From NCBI GenBank assembly GCA_902800795.1, contig CADCFQ010000009.1:1-64000 (forward strand): a stretch of 64,000 nucleotides of DNA. Reading direction: 5' to 3'. Source of the DNA: an uncultured Ruminococcus sp. Lineage in GTDB: Bacteria; Bacillota; Clostridia; Oscillospirales; Ruminococcaceae. The notes under the pieces were generated by a model. That model was not told where the DNA came from. It saw nothing but the letters and a program-made list of their open reading frames with translations, and searched no databases. Each line of letters begins with the position of its first letter. Position 1 is the first letter of the stretch. A program made the position numbers and the translations under genes. This document shows, one piece after another, positions 8,588-19,951 of this stretch.

Positions 8588-9714
8588 TGTTTATAACTCA
8601 TATAAAAGCGGACGGCTTTAAAAACCTTAAAGAAGTCGATATCGATACTCATAAGAAGCTCAATATCTTCTGCGGCAAAAACGCCCAGGGAAAAACAAAC
8701 CTGATAGAAGCTATATGGCTTTGCAGCGGAGTAAGGTCCTTTCGCAACACAAAGGACAGACAGATGATAGATATCGACAAGAATATCATGTCTGTGGATG
8801 TGAGCTTCAAAAACTCACAGAGAGAGCAGGATATCCATTTTGCTATGTCGAGAAGCAGCCTTAAAGACAAGAATATCAGTCTTAACGGTGTTAGGATGAA
8901 AACAGCTTCCAGGCTTTTCGGAAACCTTAACTGTGTTGTGTTCACACCCGAGGATCTGGAGCTTTCAAAGGGCTCGCCGGAAAACAGAAGAAGGTTTCTT
9001 GATCTGTCTGTTTCACAGATAAAAAATTCCTACAGTCCGCTGATAGATAAGTATGAAACTATCATAGAACACAGGAACACGCTTTTGAAAAGCATAGCCT
9101 ACGGCAGGAGCGACAAGGCACAGCTGGATGTCTGGGATATACAGCTGGCAAGACTGGGAGCCTATATCTCGGTGCTTCGCTATAATTACACTAAAAAGCT
9201 GGGTATCTTTGCTTCACGCCTTTATAACGAGATATCCGAAGGGCGTGAAAAGCTTGAGCTTTACTACAGCTCCACTGTTTATAAAGACCTTGAAGGAAGG
9301 ACCGATTACAGCGGAGAGCTTTATGAGGAATATTACAGGGTATTGCAGGAAAATCTGGATGAGGATATAAGAATGGGCTTTACCCAGAGAGGCATCCACC
9401 GTGATGACCTTTCGGGAACAGTGAACGGACTTCTGGTGAGGGATTTTGCTTCTCAGGGCCAGCACAGGTCACTGGCTCTGATATTAAAGCTTGCACAGGC
9501 CTATATCCTGTCCGAGGAGATAGATGACAGCCCCTGCATACTTTTAGACGATGTGCTGTCCGAGCTGGACGCATCAAGACAAAGGTTTGTAGTTTCAAAA
9601 ATAAATGATATGCAGGTGTTCATAACCTGCTGTGACAGGAATTTTCCGTTTGATAAAAACAGCGGTAAGGTGTTTACTGTTGAAAACGGCTTTGTAAGAG
9701 AGGAAAGAAACTGA
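8587..9714 (+). CDS. recF: DNA replication and repair protein RecF
   Basis: 375 residues, full length. RecF loads RecA at gaps via RecO/R. Walker A GKNAQGKTNL (about residues 30-39), an ABC-type signature region with SQGQHRSLAL, and Walker B CILLDDVLSELD near the C-terminus are visible. It is coupled to yaaA (1-bp overlap) and to remB (1-bp overlap). Confidence 0.97.
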   Translation: MFITHIKADGFKNLKEVDIDTHKKLNIFCGKNAQGKTNLIEAIWLCSGVRSFRNTKDRQMIDIDKNIMSVDVSFKNSQREQDIHFAMSRSSLKDKNISLNGVRMKTASRLFGNLNCVVFTPEDLELSKGSPENRRRFLDLSVSQIKNSYSPLIDKYETIIEHRNTLLKSIAYGRSDKAQLDVWDIQLARLGAYISVLRYNYTKKLGIFASRLYNEISEGREKLELYYSSTVYKDLEGRTDYSGELYEEYYRVLQENLDEDIRMGFTQRGIHRDDLSGTVNGLLVRDFASQGQHRSLALILKLAQAYILSEEIDDSPCILLDDVLSELDASRQRFVVSKINDMQVFITCCDRNFPFDKNSGKVFTVENGFVREERN

Positions 9715-9953
9715 TGTTTTTGCATCTCGGAAATGACTATATAGTTAAATATAAAGATATAGTCGGGATATTCGATATAGAGAAAAGCTCTGTTTCAAGA
9801 GATACGAGAGATTTTCTCAGCTTATCGTCAAAGGCGGATAAAGTCATCAGCTGCAGCTATGAGATGCCTAAGAGCTTTATCCTATGCAAAAACGGAACAG
9901 TGTATATATCACAGCTTTCATGCGCAACACTTCTGAAAAGATTCAATAACTGA
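9714..9953 (+). CDS. remB: RemB-type DUF370 protein
   Basis: 79 residues. It begins MFLHLGNDYIVKYKDIVGIFD, the typical opening of the DUF370 family. In Bacillus subtilis the protein at this recF-gyrB position is RemB (YaaB), linked to biofilm matrix regulation; its paralogue RemA is a DNA-binding regulator. It is translationally coupled to recF and 19 bp ahead of gyrB. Confidence 0.9.
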   Translation: MFLHLGNDYIVKYKDIVGIFDIEKSSVSRDTRDFLSLSSKADKVISCSYEMPKSFILCKNGTVYISQLSCATLLKRFNN

Positions 9954-9969
9954 CCAAAGGGAGGAATAA

Positions 9970-11949
<1,980 letters not shown>

Positions 11950-11995
11950 TCCTTATCCGCAAGCTGATCCACAGTAAAATAAACGAGGTCATATT

Positions 11996-12583
11996 TTGGA
12001 AAACACAGAAGAAAAGATCAGCGCAGAGCAGCCTCTGGTCTGCGTTGACTATGATGTTAAAAATGAGGAAGAGAACAGAGCCTTTCTCTGTTTTCAGAAA
12101 AAATTCGTTTATCCTCACAATATAAAAATAACGGTCGCTTTCGGGATAGTTGCTGCGGTGTTCATAGCATCCATAATCCGGAAACCCGAGGGCTACCTTA
12201 ACTATGTGCTGGGGTTCATCTGTCTGTTTATGATAGCCCTCACATGGTATAACACTGTGAGGATAAGAAAATATCTGGTAAGAGCCCTAAAGGTCCTGGA
12301 GGACGACAGATACCGCTTCACACTTTATGAGGACAGGTTCATCATCGAGACCACAGAGACCGCCGATGAACCGGATGAGGATGCCGAGCCGATAAAGCCT
12401 AATGTGGTCAGGTTCGATGAGACGGATGTGAGCGTTATCGAAAACAGTGAGATGTTCATTCTCATAGTAAAAAAAGAGTCGCTTTATGTCCTGGCAAAAA
12501 GGCTTCTTGATGAAGATCAGCAGAAGATAATAAAGGAAAGCCTTTATGATAAGCTTGGAAGCAATTATTTCTATCAGGAATAA
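11996..12583 (+). CDS. YcxB-like membrane protein
   Basis: 195 residues with a TTG start. A soluble N-terminus of about 40 residues is followed by two close membrane helices (about 50-64 and 70-86). Then comes a soluble domain with the pattern YRFTLYEDRFIIET ... VVRFDETDVSVIENSEMFILIVKKESLYVLAKRLL, resembling the YcxB-like C-terminal domain. That domain's function is unknown. It is inserted between gyrB and gyrA on the same strand, with 46 bp and 35 bp gaps, and is probably cotranscribed. Confidence 0.75.
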   Translation: MENTEEKISAEQPLVCVDYDVKNEEENRAFLCFQKKFVYPHNIKITVAFGIVAAVFIASIIRKPEGYLNYVLGFICLFMIALTWYNTVRIRKYLVRALKVLEDDRYRFTLYEDRFIIETTETADEPDEDAEPIKPNVVRFDETDVSVIENSEMFILIVKKESLYVLAKRLLDEDQQKIIKESLYDKLGSNYFYQE

Positions 12584-12618
12584 GATAATATAAATACTCT
12601 CGGAAGGAGTTGTAATAA

Positions 12619-15129
12619 TTGATCGATCACAATATTATTGAATCTGATGTTGAAAAAATAATGAAAGAATCATTTATTCAATATTCGATGGCAGTAATAG
12701 TTTCAAGAGCATTGCCCGATGTAAGAGACGGCCTGAAGCCCGTTCACAGAAGGATACTCTACACAATGTTTGAAAACGGTCTTACTCCCGATCAGGCCTA
12801 CCGTAAGTGTGCGGATACGGTCGGTTCGGTGCTGGGTAAATATCACCCTCACGGTGACGCTTCCGTTTATGACGCTCTGGTAAGACTTGCACAGAGCTTC
12901 TCGATGAGATATCCTCTCGTTGACGGTCACGGAAACTTCGGTTCGGTGGACGGAGACCCTCCGGCTGCTTACCGTTATACCGAGGCTAAGATGGCAAAGA
13001 TGTCGGTGAATATGCTTACCGATATAAACAAGAAAACAGTTGACTTCCAGCCTAACTACGACGACAGACTACAGGAGCCTGTTGTGCTGCCTTCAAGGTT
13101 CCCTAACCTCTTGTGCAACGGCTCGGTGGGTATAGCTGTCGGAATGGCAACAAATATCCCTCCTCATAACCTCCACGAGGTGATAGAGGGAATGAAGACC
13201 ATAATGAGAAACCCCGACTGCTCGCTGGACGAGCTTATGGAAAGCATCCAGGGACCTGACTTCCCTACCGGCGGTATCATTATGGGCAGAGCAGGCATAA
13301 GAGCCGCTTATGCAACAGGAAGAGGCAAGATAACTCTGCGTTCACGCACCTCTATCGAAGAGATAAAGGGCAGAAACTGTATCATAGTTACCGAGATACC
13401 CTATATGGTCAACAAGGCAAGGCTTTGTGTGGCTATCGCAGACCTTGTAAAGGACAAGAGGATAGAGGGTATCCACGATCTTCGTGATGAGACCGGCAAG
13501 GACGGCATGAGGATCGTTATCGAGCTCAAAAAGGACGCAAACCCCGACCTTGTGCTCAATAAGCTGTTCAGCTATACACAGCTACAGGATACTGTGGGCG
13601 TTATTATGCTGGCTCTTGTTAACGGCGTTCCTAAGATACTTACTCTCAAGGAGATGCTCGAGCAGTATATAGACTTCCAGGTAGACGTTATCGAGAGAAG
13701 AACAAGGTTCGACCTTAAAAAGGCAAAAGAGCGTGAGCATATTTTGCAGGGTCTTGTTGTGGCTCTTGACAATATCGACGAGGTCATCGAGATAATGAAG
13801 ACCTCGAAGAACGTTCCCGAGGCTAAGGAAAGACTTTGCAGCCGCTTCGGTCTTACCGATGTTCAGGCTGACCACATCGCACAGATGACTCTCGGCCGTC
13901 TGACAGGTCTTGAAAGACAGAAGATAATCGACGAGCTCAATGAGATAACTCTCAAGGTGGCAGATCTTGAGGATATCCTTGCTAATCACCAGAGAGTTCT
14001 TGATATCATTATCGAGGAGGTCGAGGCTATCCAGGACAAGTTCGGCGACAAGAGAAGGACTTCTATCGAAAATGTCAGCGGCGAGCTGGATATAGAAGAC
14101 CTTATCCCCGTTGAGGAGAATGTCGTTACCTATACAAATGCAGGCTATATCAAGAGGATGCCCGTTTCCGAGTATAAGGCTCAGAAGAGAGGCGGAAGAG
14201 GTATAACCGGAATGAGACAGAGAGAGGATGACTTTATAGACGAGCTCCAGATCTGCTCATCACATGATGAGGTACTGTTCATCTCCAACAAGGGCATAAT
14301 GTACAAGCTCAAATGCTATGAGCTGCCCGAGGGCTCGAGAGCTTCGAGAGGAACGAATATCGTAAATCTTTTACAGCTTTCCGAGGGCGAAAAGATAGCC
14401 GCTATGATAAAGACCGAGGACTTTGCCGAGGGCAAGTTCATCGTTATGGTCACAAAGAACGGCAAGATAAAGAGAACAGCTCTTAGCGCTTATAAGAACG
14501 TAAGAAAGCACGGACTTATAGCTATCGGCCTGGATGAGGGCGACGAGATAGCAGGCGTAAGGATGACCTACGGTGATAACGAGCTTATTATAGCTACTCA
14601 CGACGGAAACGCTATCAGGATAAAGGAAACGGACGCAAGACTTATGTCCAGAACAGCTCACGGTGTAAGAGCTATAAGGCTCGGAGAGGGAGATTATGTT
14701 GTTTCTATGGCAAGAGTGCGTGAGGGAGCAAGTGTGCTCACGGTTTCCGAGAACGGACTTGGAAGAAGAGTTGACCTTGACAATTACCGCATCCAGAACA
14801 GAGGCGGTAAGGGACTTACCAACTACAAGAACGGCGCTGTCTGCGGAATAAAGGTAGTTGACGACGAGGACGATATCCTGATGATATCCACCGACGGTAT
14901 AGTTATCAGGATAAGAGCCTGTGACATCAGCAAGATGGGACGCTATTCAAAGGGTGTCCGCCTGATGAGGGTCGCTGACGGAGTGAAGGTCGTATCGTTC
15001 ACGAGAACAGAGCGTGACGAGGAAGCCGACACGGAAGAGGTTGAGCAGGCATCGCAGGAAGAGATCGAGGCATCGAACATCGGAGAAGACCCGGTCGATG
15101 AGCCTGTCGAGAATGATGATGAGAGTTAA
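12619..15129 (+). CDS. gyrA: DNA gyrase subunit A
   Basis: 836 residues with a TTG start behind GGAAGGAG. It is the DNA cleavage-reunion half of gyrase. The active-site Tyr120 lies in [10 protein letters not shown]. The GyrA box QKRGGRG, which marks gyrase rather than topoisomerase IV, lies before the C-terminal beta-propeller. The last 40 residues are strongly acidic. In the quinolone-resistance region the sequence is [10 protein letters not shown]: Ala81 occupies the position of E. coli Ser83, as in mycobacteria, while the downstream Asp is kept. Confidence 0.97.
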   Translation: MIDHNIIESDVEKIMKESFIQYSMAVIVSRALPDVRDGLKPVHRRILYTMFENGLTPDQAYRKCADTVGSVLGKYHPHGDASVYDALVRLAQSFSMRYPLVDGHGNFGSVDGDPPAAYRYTEAKMAKMSVNMLTDINKKTVDFQPNYDDRLQEPVVLPSRFPNLLCNGSVGIAVGMATNIPPHNLHEVIEGMKTIMRNPDCSLDELMESIQGPDFPTGGIIMGRAGIRAAYATGRGKITLRSRTSIEEIKGRNCIIVTEIPYMVNKARLCVAIADLVKDKRIEGIHDLRDETGKDGMRIVIELKKDANPDLVLNKLFSYTQLQDTVGVIMLALVNGVPKILTLKEMLEQYIDFQVDVIERRTRFDLKKAKEREHILQGLVVALDNIDEVIEIMKTSKNVPEAKERLCSRFGLTDVQADHIAQMTLGRLTGLERQKIIDELNEITLKVADLEDILANHQRVLDIIIEEVEAIQDKFGDKRRTSIENVSGELDIEDLIPVEENVVTYTNAGYIKRMPVSEYKAQKRGGRGITGMRQREDDFIDELQICSSHDEVLFISNKGIMYKLKCYELPEGSRASRGTNIVNLLQLSEGEKIAAMIKTEDFAEGKFIVMVTKNGKIKRTALSAYKNVRKHGLIAIGLDEGDEIAGVRMTYGDNELIIATHDGNAIRIKETDARLMSRTAHGVRAIRLGEGDYVVSMARVREGASVLTVSENGLGRRVDLDNYRIQNRGGKGLTNYKNGAVCGIKVVDDEDDILMISTDGIVIRIRACDISKMGRYSKGVRLMRVADGVKVVSFTRTERDEEADTEEVEQASQEEIEASNIGEDPVDEPVENDDES

Positions 15130-15144
15130 GAATGATCAAAGTTT

Positions 15145-15177
15145 ACAGCACGCTGTTAAAAAGCAGCGTGCTGTTTT
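15145..15177 (+). terminator. Intrinsic terminator of gyrA
   Basis: ACAGCACGCTG (15145-15155) pairs with CAGCGTGCTGT (15163-15173), followed by TTTT. The same stem recurs at 52728 and 57661. Confidence 0.9.
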
Positions 15178-15198
15178 CTGTTTCGCAGCAAAGACGCC

Positions 15199-16010
15199 AG
15201 GGGCGAGCCCCTGGACCGCCGCCCCCACCCATCGGGAAACGTGCAATACTTATAACTCCCCCTGCCCTCCCCGGAGGGGAGGGGGGTAAGCTTCGACGAA
15301 ACTTTTCAGTTGCACACTGCGTGAACCTTGGAAAAAAGCTGAAGTGTCCGTTTACGCAACAAAGCTATAATAATCCGCCAGGGGATCAAAAGTTTAGGTC
15401 GAGCCTTTTCAAAGGCTCGCAGGGATCCAAGGGGCGGCGCCCCTGGTCGCAGCCCGCAGGCTGCGAAATCCCCTGCCCACGGAGGCGCTCGGCAGGGGTG
15501 AATTGAAAAAAGTGTCCGGTGGACACTTTTTTCAAGAGGGGCGACCTGCAAGAGAGGTCGCCCTTTTGAGAAGCCTGGTCTATCTTTTCTCAAACCGCTT
15601 GCGGTTTGACGAGAAATGTGAGGCAAGGAAAAGAACTTTTCTATGCTTTGAACGAAGAAAAGCCGAAAAGGCTTTTCGAGGAGGCTACTGCGGGGTTCTA
15701 TTTTCACAGAGTGCAGGATTATAGCTTTCGTGCGATTGAAAGGTGTCGGCTGGCGCCGACGATTTTGAATGAGGGCTTTCCGGTCGCCCTCAAACACCTT
15801 CGGGTGGACATTCACCCCAGCGTAAGCGCAGCTTATGCGTGCCCCCATACCCCTTCGGTCAAGCATAATTATAGGAACGCACAATTACTCGGCTGCAAGG
15901 TTCACGCAGTGTCACGAAATGAAAAGCCAAGTCAAAGCGAAACCCCTCCCCTCCGGGGAGGGCGGCGGCTCTGTATTAGTGAAAACCTGACCGGTCGGGG
16001 TGGGGGAATT
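15199..16010. repeat. Mosaic intergenic repeat, copy A (with inverted ends)
   Basis: Non-coding, about 810 bp, highly palindromic. Left end: an inverted end module (15220-15387, reads on the minus strand) preceded by the hairpin CCAGGGGC/GCCCCTGG (15199-15216). Right end: the same module in plus orientation (15896-16010), so the element has roughly 110-bp inverted ends. Each end has the block GGTTCACGCAGTG, the palindrome CTCCCCTCCGGGGAGGG and GGGTGGGGG or GGGGTGGGGG. The interior carries a GTGTCCGGTGGACAC palindrome, CAAACCGCTTGCGGTTTG, GCCGAAAAGGCTTTTC and a GCGTAAGC/GCTTATGC hairpin block at about 15816-15852. The interior and left end match copy B in reverse. Short open frames here are not credible genes. 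Confidence 0.85.
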
Positions 16011-16023
16011 AAAGAAAAAAGTA

Positions 16024-16052
16024 TTGACTTTTGGGAGCAGATGATTTATAAT
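16024..16052 (+). promoter_or_regulatory. Promoter of serC
   Basis: TTGACT (16024-16029), 17 bp spacer, TATAAT (16047-16052), immediately after the end of repeat copy A. Confidence 0.8.
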
Positions 16053-16087
16053 AAATATGTTATATTATTTTATTGGAGGTAATAAAA

Positions 16088-17173
16088 ATGGGCAGAGTTT
16101 ATAATTTCAGTGCAGGCCCCGCAGTGCTTCCCGAGGAAGTACTCAAGGAGTGCGCAGAAGAGATGCTCGACTACAAGGGAACAGGCATGAGCGTAATGGA
16201 AATGAGCCATCGTTCCAAGGCTTATGACGACATCATCAAGGAAGCTGAGAAGGACCTCAGAGACCTTATGAAAATTCCCGACAACTATAAGGTGATCTTC
16301 AGACAGGGCGGTGCTTCTCTCCAGTTTGCAGAAGTTCCTATGAACCTTATGAAGAACGGCAAGGCCGCTTACATCATCACCGGACAGTGGGCAAAGAAGG
16401 CAGCAGCTGAGGCTGAAAAGTTCGGCGAGGTAGTAAGAGTTGCTTCCTCCGCAGACAAGACCTTCTCTTATATCCCTGACTGCTCGGATCTCGATATCCC
16501 CGAGGATGCAGACTATGTTTATATCTGCGAGAACAACACTATCTACGGAACAAAGTTCAAGACTCTCCCCAACACAAAGGGCAAGGATCTTGTTGCTGAC
16601 GTATCCAGCTGCTTCCTGAGCGAGCCTATCGACGTTTCCAAGTACGGCGTTGTATACGGCGGTGTTCAGAAGAATATCGGACCTTCCGGTGTTCAGATCG
16701 TTATCGTAAGAGAGGACCTTATCGCTGACGGTCCTGCATTTGCACAGACACCTTCCATGATGAACTGGAAGCTCCAGGCTGACAACGAGTCCCTTTACAA
16801 CACACCTCCCTGCTACGGCATCTATGTTTGCGGCAAGGTGTTCAAGTGGATCAAGAAGCTTGGCGGTCTTGAGGGTATGAAGGTACATAACGAGAAGAAG
16901 GCTAAGATCCTTTATGATTTCCTCGATCAGAGCAAGCTCTTCAAGGGCACAGTTGTTCCCGAGGACAGATCTCTTATGAACGTTCCTTTCGTTACCGGAA
17001 ACGAGGAGCTTGACAAGAAGTTCGTTGCAGAGGCAAAGGCTGCAGGCTTTGAGAACCTCAAGGGCCACAGAACTGTCGGCGGAATGAGAGCTTCTATCTA
17101 CAATGCAATGCCTATCGAGGGCGTTGAGAAGCTGGTAGCTTTCATGAAGAAGTTCGAGGCTGAGAACGCTTAA
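16088..17173 (+). CDS. serC: Phosphoserine aminotransferase
   Basis: 361 residues beginning MGRVYNFSAGPAVLPEEVL, the hallmark start of SerC. It converts 3-phosphohydroxypyruvate and glutamate to phosphoserine in serine synthesis, using PLP. The PLP lysine lies in YGGVQKNIGPSG. C-terminal blocks NVPFVTGN and GGMRASIYNAMP are also typical. The ATG at 16088 has GGAGG 9 bp upstream; five extra upstream residues are rejected. It is followed by serA, the preceding step of the pathway. Confidence 0.97.
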   Translation: MGRVYNFSAGPAVLPEEVLKECAEEMLDYKGTGMSVMEMSHRSKAYDDIIKEAEKDLRDLMKIPDNYKVIFRQGGASLQFAEVPMNLMKNGKAAYIITGQWAKKAAAEAEKFGEVVRVASSADKTFSYIPDCSDLDIPEDADYVYICENNTIYGTKFKTLPNTKGKDLVADVSSCFLSEPIDVSKYGVVYGGVQKNIGPSGVQIVIVREDLIADGPAFAQTPSMMNWKLQADNESLYNTPPCYGIYVCGKVFKWIKKLGGLEGMKVHNEKKAKILYDFLDQSKLFKGTVVPEDRSLMNVPFVTGNEELDKKFVAEAKAAGFENLKGHRTVGGMRASIYNAMPIEGVEKLVAFMKKFEAENA

Positions 17174-17191
17174 TTTAACACGGACAAGCAA

Positions 17192-17218
17192 AGCGCAGAG
17201 TGATTGAAGCTCTGCGCT
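17192..17218 (+). terminator. Hairpin after serC, possible partial terminator
   Basis: AGCGCAGAG (17192-17200) pairs with CTCTGCGCT (17210-17218). A T-rich stretch starts only 7 bp later, so it may be an mRNA end-stabilising or partial termination hairpin inside the serC-serA operon. Confidence 0.5.
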
Positions 17219-17246
17219 GTTGCAGATTTTTCGGAGGTTAAGACGT

Positions 17247-17435
17247 ATGGCTAAGAAGGAAAGATTTATTGTTGTTGAAAAGGAAGGCTCTTTGTTTTCA
17301 AGGAGAGTCCTTGTAGATAAAGAGACAGGAGTCAATTATCTCTGGGTCACTGAAGGCTATGCCGGCGGACTTACTCCTCTGCTTGACCGTGACGGAAAGC
17401 CTGTTATTTCCACCGTTACTGACTTTGATGAATAA
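17247..17435 (+). CDS. Small DUF6440-like protein
   Basis: 62 residues. The pattern KERFIVVEKEG..FSRRVLVDKETGVNYLWVTEGYAGGLTPLLDRDGKPV matches small proteins annotated DUF6440, predicted to be a compact beta-rich domain of unknown function. GGAGG lies 11 bp before the ATG at 17247; an upstream in-frame start lacks such a site. It sits between serC and serA, 21 bp before serA, so it is probably cotranscribed with serine synthesis genes. Confidence 0.75.
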   Translation: MAKKERFIVVEKEGSLFSRRVLVDKETGVNYLWVTEGYAGGLTPLLDRDGKPVISTVTDFDE

Positions 17436-17456
17436 TATTGAAAAGGATTGAAAGAT

Positions 17457-18596
17457 ATGTACAATATACTTACAATGAACAAGATCGCTGCCTGCGGAAC
17501 AGACAAGTTCGACAAGGCTGCTTATACTGTAACTGACGAGTGCGCAGAGCCTACCGCTATAATGGTAAGATCCGCTAAGCTCCATGACTATGAGATGCCT
17601 GCATCCCTTATCGCTATCGCAAGAGCAGGCGCAGGCGTCAACAACATCCCTGTTGACAAGTGTGCAGAGAACGGAGTAGTTGTTTTCAACACTCCCGGCG
17701 CTAACTCAAACGCTGTTAAGGAGCTTGTTATCTGCGCTATGCTTCTGGCTTCCAGAAGGATAACAGAGGCTGCTGCCTGGGCAAACTCCCTCAAGGGAAC
17801 AGAGGACGCTCCCAAGACTGTTGAGGGCGGCAAGGCTAAGTTCGCAGGCCCCGAGATCTTCGGAAAGACCCTGGGTGTTATCGGCCTGGGCGCTATCGGT
17901 GGCAAGGTAGCTAACGCAGCTGTTGCTCTTGGTATGAACGTTATCGGCTTTGACCCCTATCTTTCCGAGGCTGCTAAAAAGGCACTGGACGCTTCCGTAA
18001 AGGTAGTTGACAGCAAGGACGAGATATATAAGAACAGCGACTATATCACACTCCACGTTCCTTTCACTCCCGATGCTAAGAACTCCATCGGTGCAGAGCA
18101 GATAGCTATGATGAAGGACGGCGTGCGCATCATCAACGCTGCAAGAGGCGAGCTGGTAGATACACAGGCTGTTGTTGACGCTATCAAGGCAGGCAAGGTT
18201 GCTAAGTATGTTACTGACTTTGCTGATGATATCGGTCTGGGCGAGGAGAATGTTATCACACTTCCTCACCTTGGTGCTTCCACACCTGAGTCTGAGGACA
18301 ACTGCGCTGTTATGGCAGCTGACGAGCTTATGGACTATATCGAGAGAGGAAAGATAAGAAATTCCGTTACATTCCCGAACCTGGAGCTTGCTAAGACCGC
18401 TGACCAGCTGGTCTGCGTTCTCCACAAGGCTGAGGTAAGCGCTGATGCTGTTAAGGCTGCTGCCGGCGCAGACGTTGTCAACGAGGCAACAGCGACCAAG
18501 AAGGCATGGGGCTACACAATGCTCGACGTCAAGGGTGCTGCAAACGTTGACGCTATCAAGGCTGTTGACGGCGTTGTAGGCGTAAGAGTACTTTGA
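17457..18596 (+). CDS. serA: D-3-phosphoglycerate dehydrogenase
   Basis: 379 residues. It catalyses the first step of serine synthesis, oxidising 3-phosphoglycerate with NAD. It has the 2-hydroxyacid dehydrogenase fold: NAD motif VIGLGAIGGKVANAA, the catalytic region INAARGELVDTQAV, and LPHLGASTPESE with the active-site His. The length is the short clostridial form, and the last 70 residues may form a small ACT-like regulatory domain. ATG at 17457 is favoured over TTG at 17448 because of spacing to AAAAGG. Confidence 0.93.
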   Translation: MYNILTMNKIAACGTDKFDKAAYTVTDECAEPTAIMVRSAKLHDYEMPASLIAIARAGAGVNNIPVDKCAENGVVVFNTPGANSNAVKELVICAMLLASRRITEAAAWANSLKGTEDAPKTVEGGKAKFAGPEIFGKTLGVIGLGAIGGKVANAAVALGMNVIGFDPYLSEAAKKALDASVKVVDSKDEIYKNSDYITLHVPFTPDAKNSIGAEQIAMMKDGVRIINAARGELVDTQAVVDAIKAGKVAKYVTDFADDIGLGEENVITLPHLGASTPESEDNCAVMAADELMDYIERGKIRNSVTFPNLELAKTADQLVCVLHKAEVSADAVKAAAGADVVNEATATKKAWGYTMLDVKGAANVDAIKAVDGVVGVRVL

Positions 18597-18623
18597 TATC
18601 CTGACAAAACGAACAGATATAAC

Positions 18624-18660
18624 AAAGCACGCACCTCTTTTTCAGAGGTGCGTGCTTTTT
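18624..18660 (+). terminator. Intrinsic terminator of serA
   Basis: A 15-bp stem: AAAGCACGCACCTCT (18624-18638) pairs with its complement at 18644-18658, followed by T's. Confidence 0.93.
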
Positions 18661-18665
18661 GAATA

Positions 18666-18694
18666 TTGACTGGAAAAGAAAGCTGTGGTAGAAT
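18666..18694 (+). promoter_or_regulatory. Promoter of the PASTA-domain gene
   Basis: TTGACT (18666-18671), 17 bp spacer, TAGAAT (18689-18694). Confidence 0.7.
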
Positions 18695-18737
18695 AAAAGA
18701 AGCAAGCAAAGATGACCAAAGCTCCGAGGTGTTGTAT

Positions 18738-19130
18738 ATGAAAAAAAGGATACTTATCATTATCTGTGCTGTTGTCTTGATAGCAGGCGGCACAGCGTTC
18801 GGGATCGTAAGATACCGTCATTATAATAATGCAAAAGTAATAAGAGAAAAACAGGAACAGAAAAAACAGGAGAGGGAAAAACAAAGAAAAGAAAACCTTG
18901 AAAACGGCGTTTCACCGACGAAAAAGCTCTATGTTCCCGATCTGACGGGGCTGACAGTTGACGAAGCACAGAAAAAACTGGATGAGGCCGGTTTTTCAGG
19001 ATATTTCTATTCTATAACCGAAACGGACAGTGATATGAAAAAAGGGCTCATTGTTAAAGCAACGCCGCCGGCAGGAAGCTCCTTTTATGAGGGAAACACT
19101 GTAAGTTTTGATTTTGAGGTCTCAAAGTAA
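18738..19130 (+). CDS. Membrane-anchored single PASTA-domain protein
   Basis: 130 residues. An N-terminal membrane helix (about 5-22) is followed by a strongly charged Lys/Glu coiled-coil-like stalk (about 30-60) and a PASTA domain (about 68-130) with VPDLTGLTVDEAQKKLDEAGF and VKATPPAGSSFYEGNTV. PASTA domains bind muropeptides or beta-lactams in PknB-type kinases and penicillin-binding proteins; here the domain stands alone with no kinase or transpeptidase. The ATG at 18738 has GAGGTG upstream. A role in sensing or binding the cell wall is inference. Confidence 0.85.
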   Translation: MKKRILIIICAVVLIAGGTAFGIVRYRHYNNAKVIREKQEQKKQEREKQRKENLENGVSPTKKLYVPDLTGLTVDEAQKKLDEAGFSGYFYSITETDSDMKKGLIVKATPPAGSSFYEGNTVSFDFEVSK

Positions 19131-19143
19131 GGGTCATGATAAC

Positions 19144-19182
19144 AAAAAGGTATGGCAGCTTAAAAAAGCTCCATACCTTTTT
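19144..19182. terminator. Bidirectional terminator between the PASTA gene and radC
   Basis: AAAGGTATGG with AGCTT pairs with AAGCT and CCATACCTTT, flanked by A-run on the left and T-run on the right. It serves both converging genes. Confidence 0.85.
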
Positions 19183-19893
19183 TTATTCCAGACTGTCGTT
19201 CTGATAAAGCAGGCCGTTGTCCGCCATGGAGATCACATTGTCTCTGCCAACGATAAAGTGGTCGATAAGTTCGATCCCGAATTCTTTGACAAAATACCTT
19301 ATGCGGTTTGTGGTGGTTATGTCGTCCCGTGAGGGTGTGGGGTCGCCGTCAGGGTGGTTGTGGACCAGAACTATCGTTGTGCATTTCGAGCTCAGCACCG
19401 AGGCTGCAAGGTGCTTCATATCCACCTTCAGCGTGTCGTTCTGTCCTCTCTCCAGCTGCTCCACCGACACAACACACATATTCACATCGATGAAAAGCAC
19501 ATTCATCTTCTCTTCGCTCTCGCCGAAGTACAGCTCCTTGAGATAGCGGTAAAGCCTTTCCCTCTCGGCAAGCATAAGCTTTTGTCCGCCCCTCAGCGCC
19601 GAGGTGCGGTAGAGCTGTCTCATAAAGGCCATGCTAAGGGCTGTCCTGTGAGAAATACCCTTGACGGTCTCCAGCTCCTTCGGGTCGGCATTGAGCACGT
19701 TTTCCACCGACAGAAATTTTTTGAGCAGGTCATGAGCGATCTCATTAGTATCCTTCATGGGGATATAGGCATAGAGCATCATCTCCAGCACCTCATGATC
19801 GGCAAAGAGCGACAGATCCATATTCTTTTCAAACCTGTCCCTCATCCTCTGCCTGTGGCCGGAGTGGACATTCTCGTTGCGGTTTTCACCCAT
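19183..19893 (-). CDS. radC: RadC/YsxA-type JAB-domain protein
   Basis: 236 residues. The N-terminus has a helix-hairpin-helix-like region (ETVKGISHRTALSMAF). The C-terminal JAB/MPN metalloprotease-like domain carries VLVHNHPDGDPTPSRDD, the HxHxxxD zinc motif. RadC was named for repair but its biochemical role is unclear. It converges on the PASTA gene and stands alone. Confidence 0.92.
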   Translation of the reverse strand: MGENRNENVHSGHRQRMRDRFEKNMDLSLFADHEVLEMMLYAYIPMKDTNEIAHDLLKKFLSVENVLNADPKELETVKGISHRTALSMAFMRQLYRTSALRGGQKLMLAERERLYRYLKELYFGESEEKMNVLFIDVNMCVVSVEQLERGQNDTLKVDMKHLAASVLSSKCTTIVLVHNHPDGDPTPSRDDITTTNRIRYFVKEFGIELIDHFIVGRDNVISMADNGLLYQNDSLE

Positions 19894-19951
19894 AGATATC
19901 TCACCTTATAAAAAGAGCAGGTCTTTTTTAATCAGGACCTGCTCTGATCTA

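Noticed and set aside
15132..15884. Several open frames in repeat copy A
   Set aside because: They are Pro/Arg-rich frames over palindromic repeat DNA, with no domain pattern and no consistent frame between repeat copies.
15199..16010. CRISPR array as an explanation of the palindromic repeats
   Set aside because: There are no regularly spaced short repeats with unique spacers and no cas genes; copies are dispersed and mosaic.
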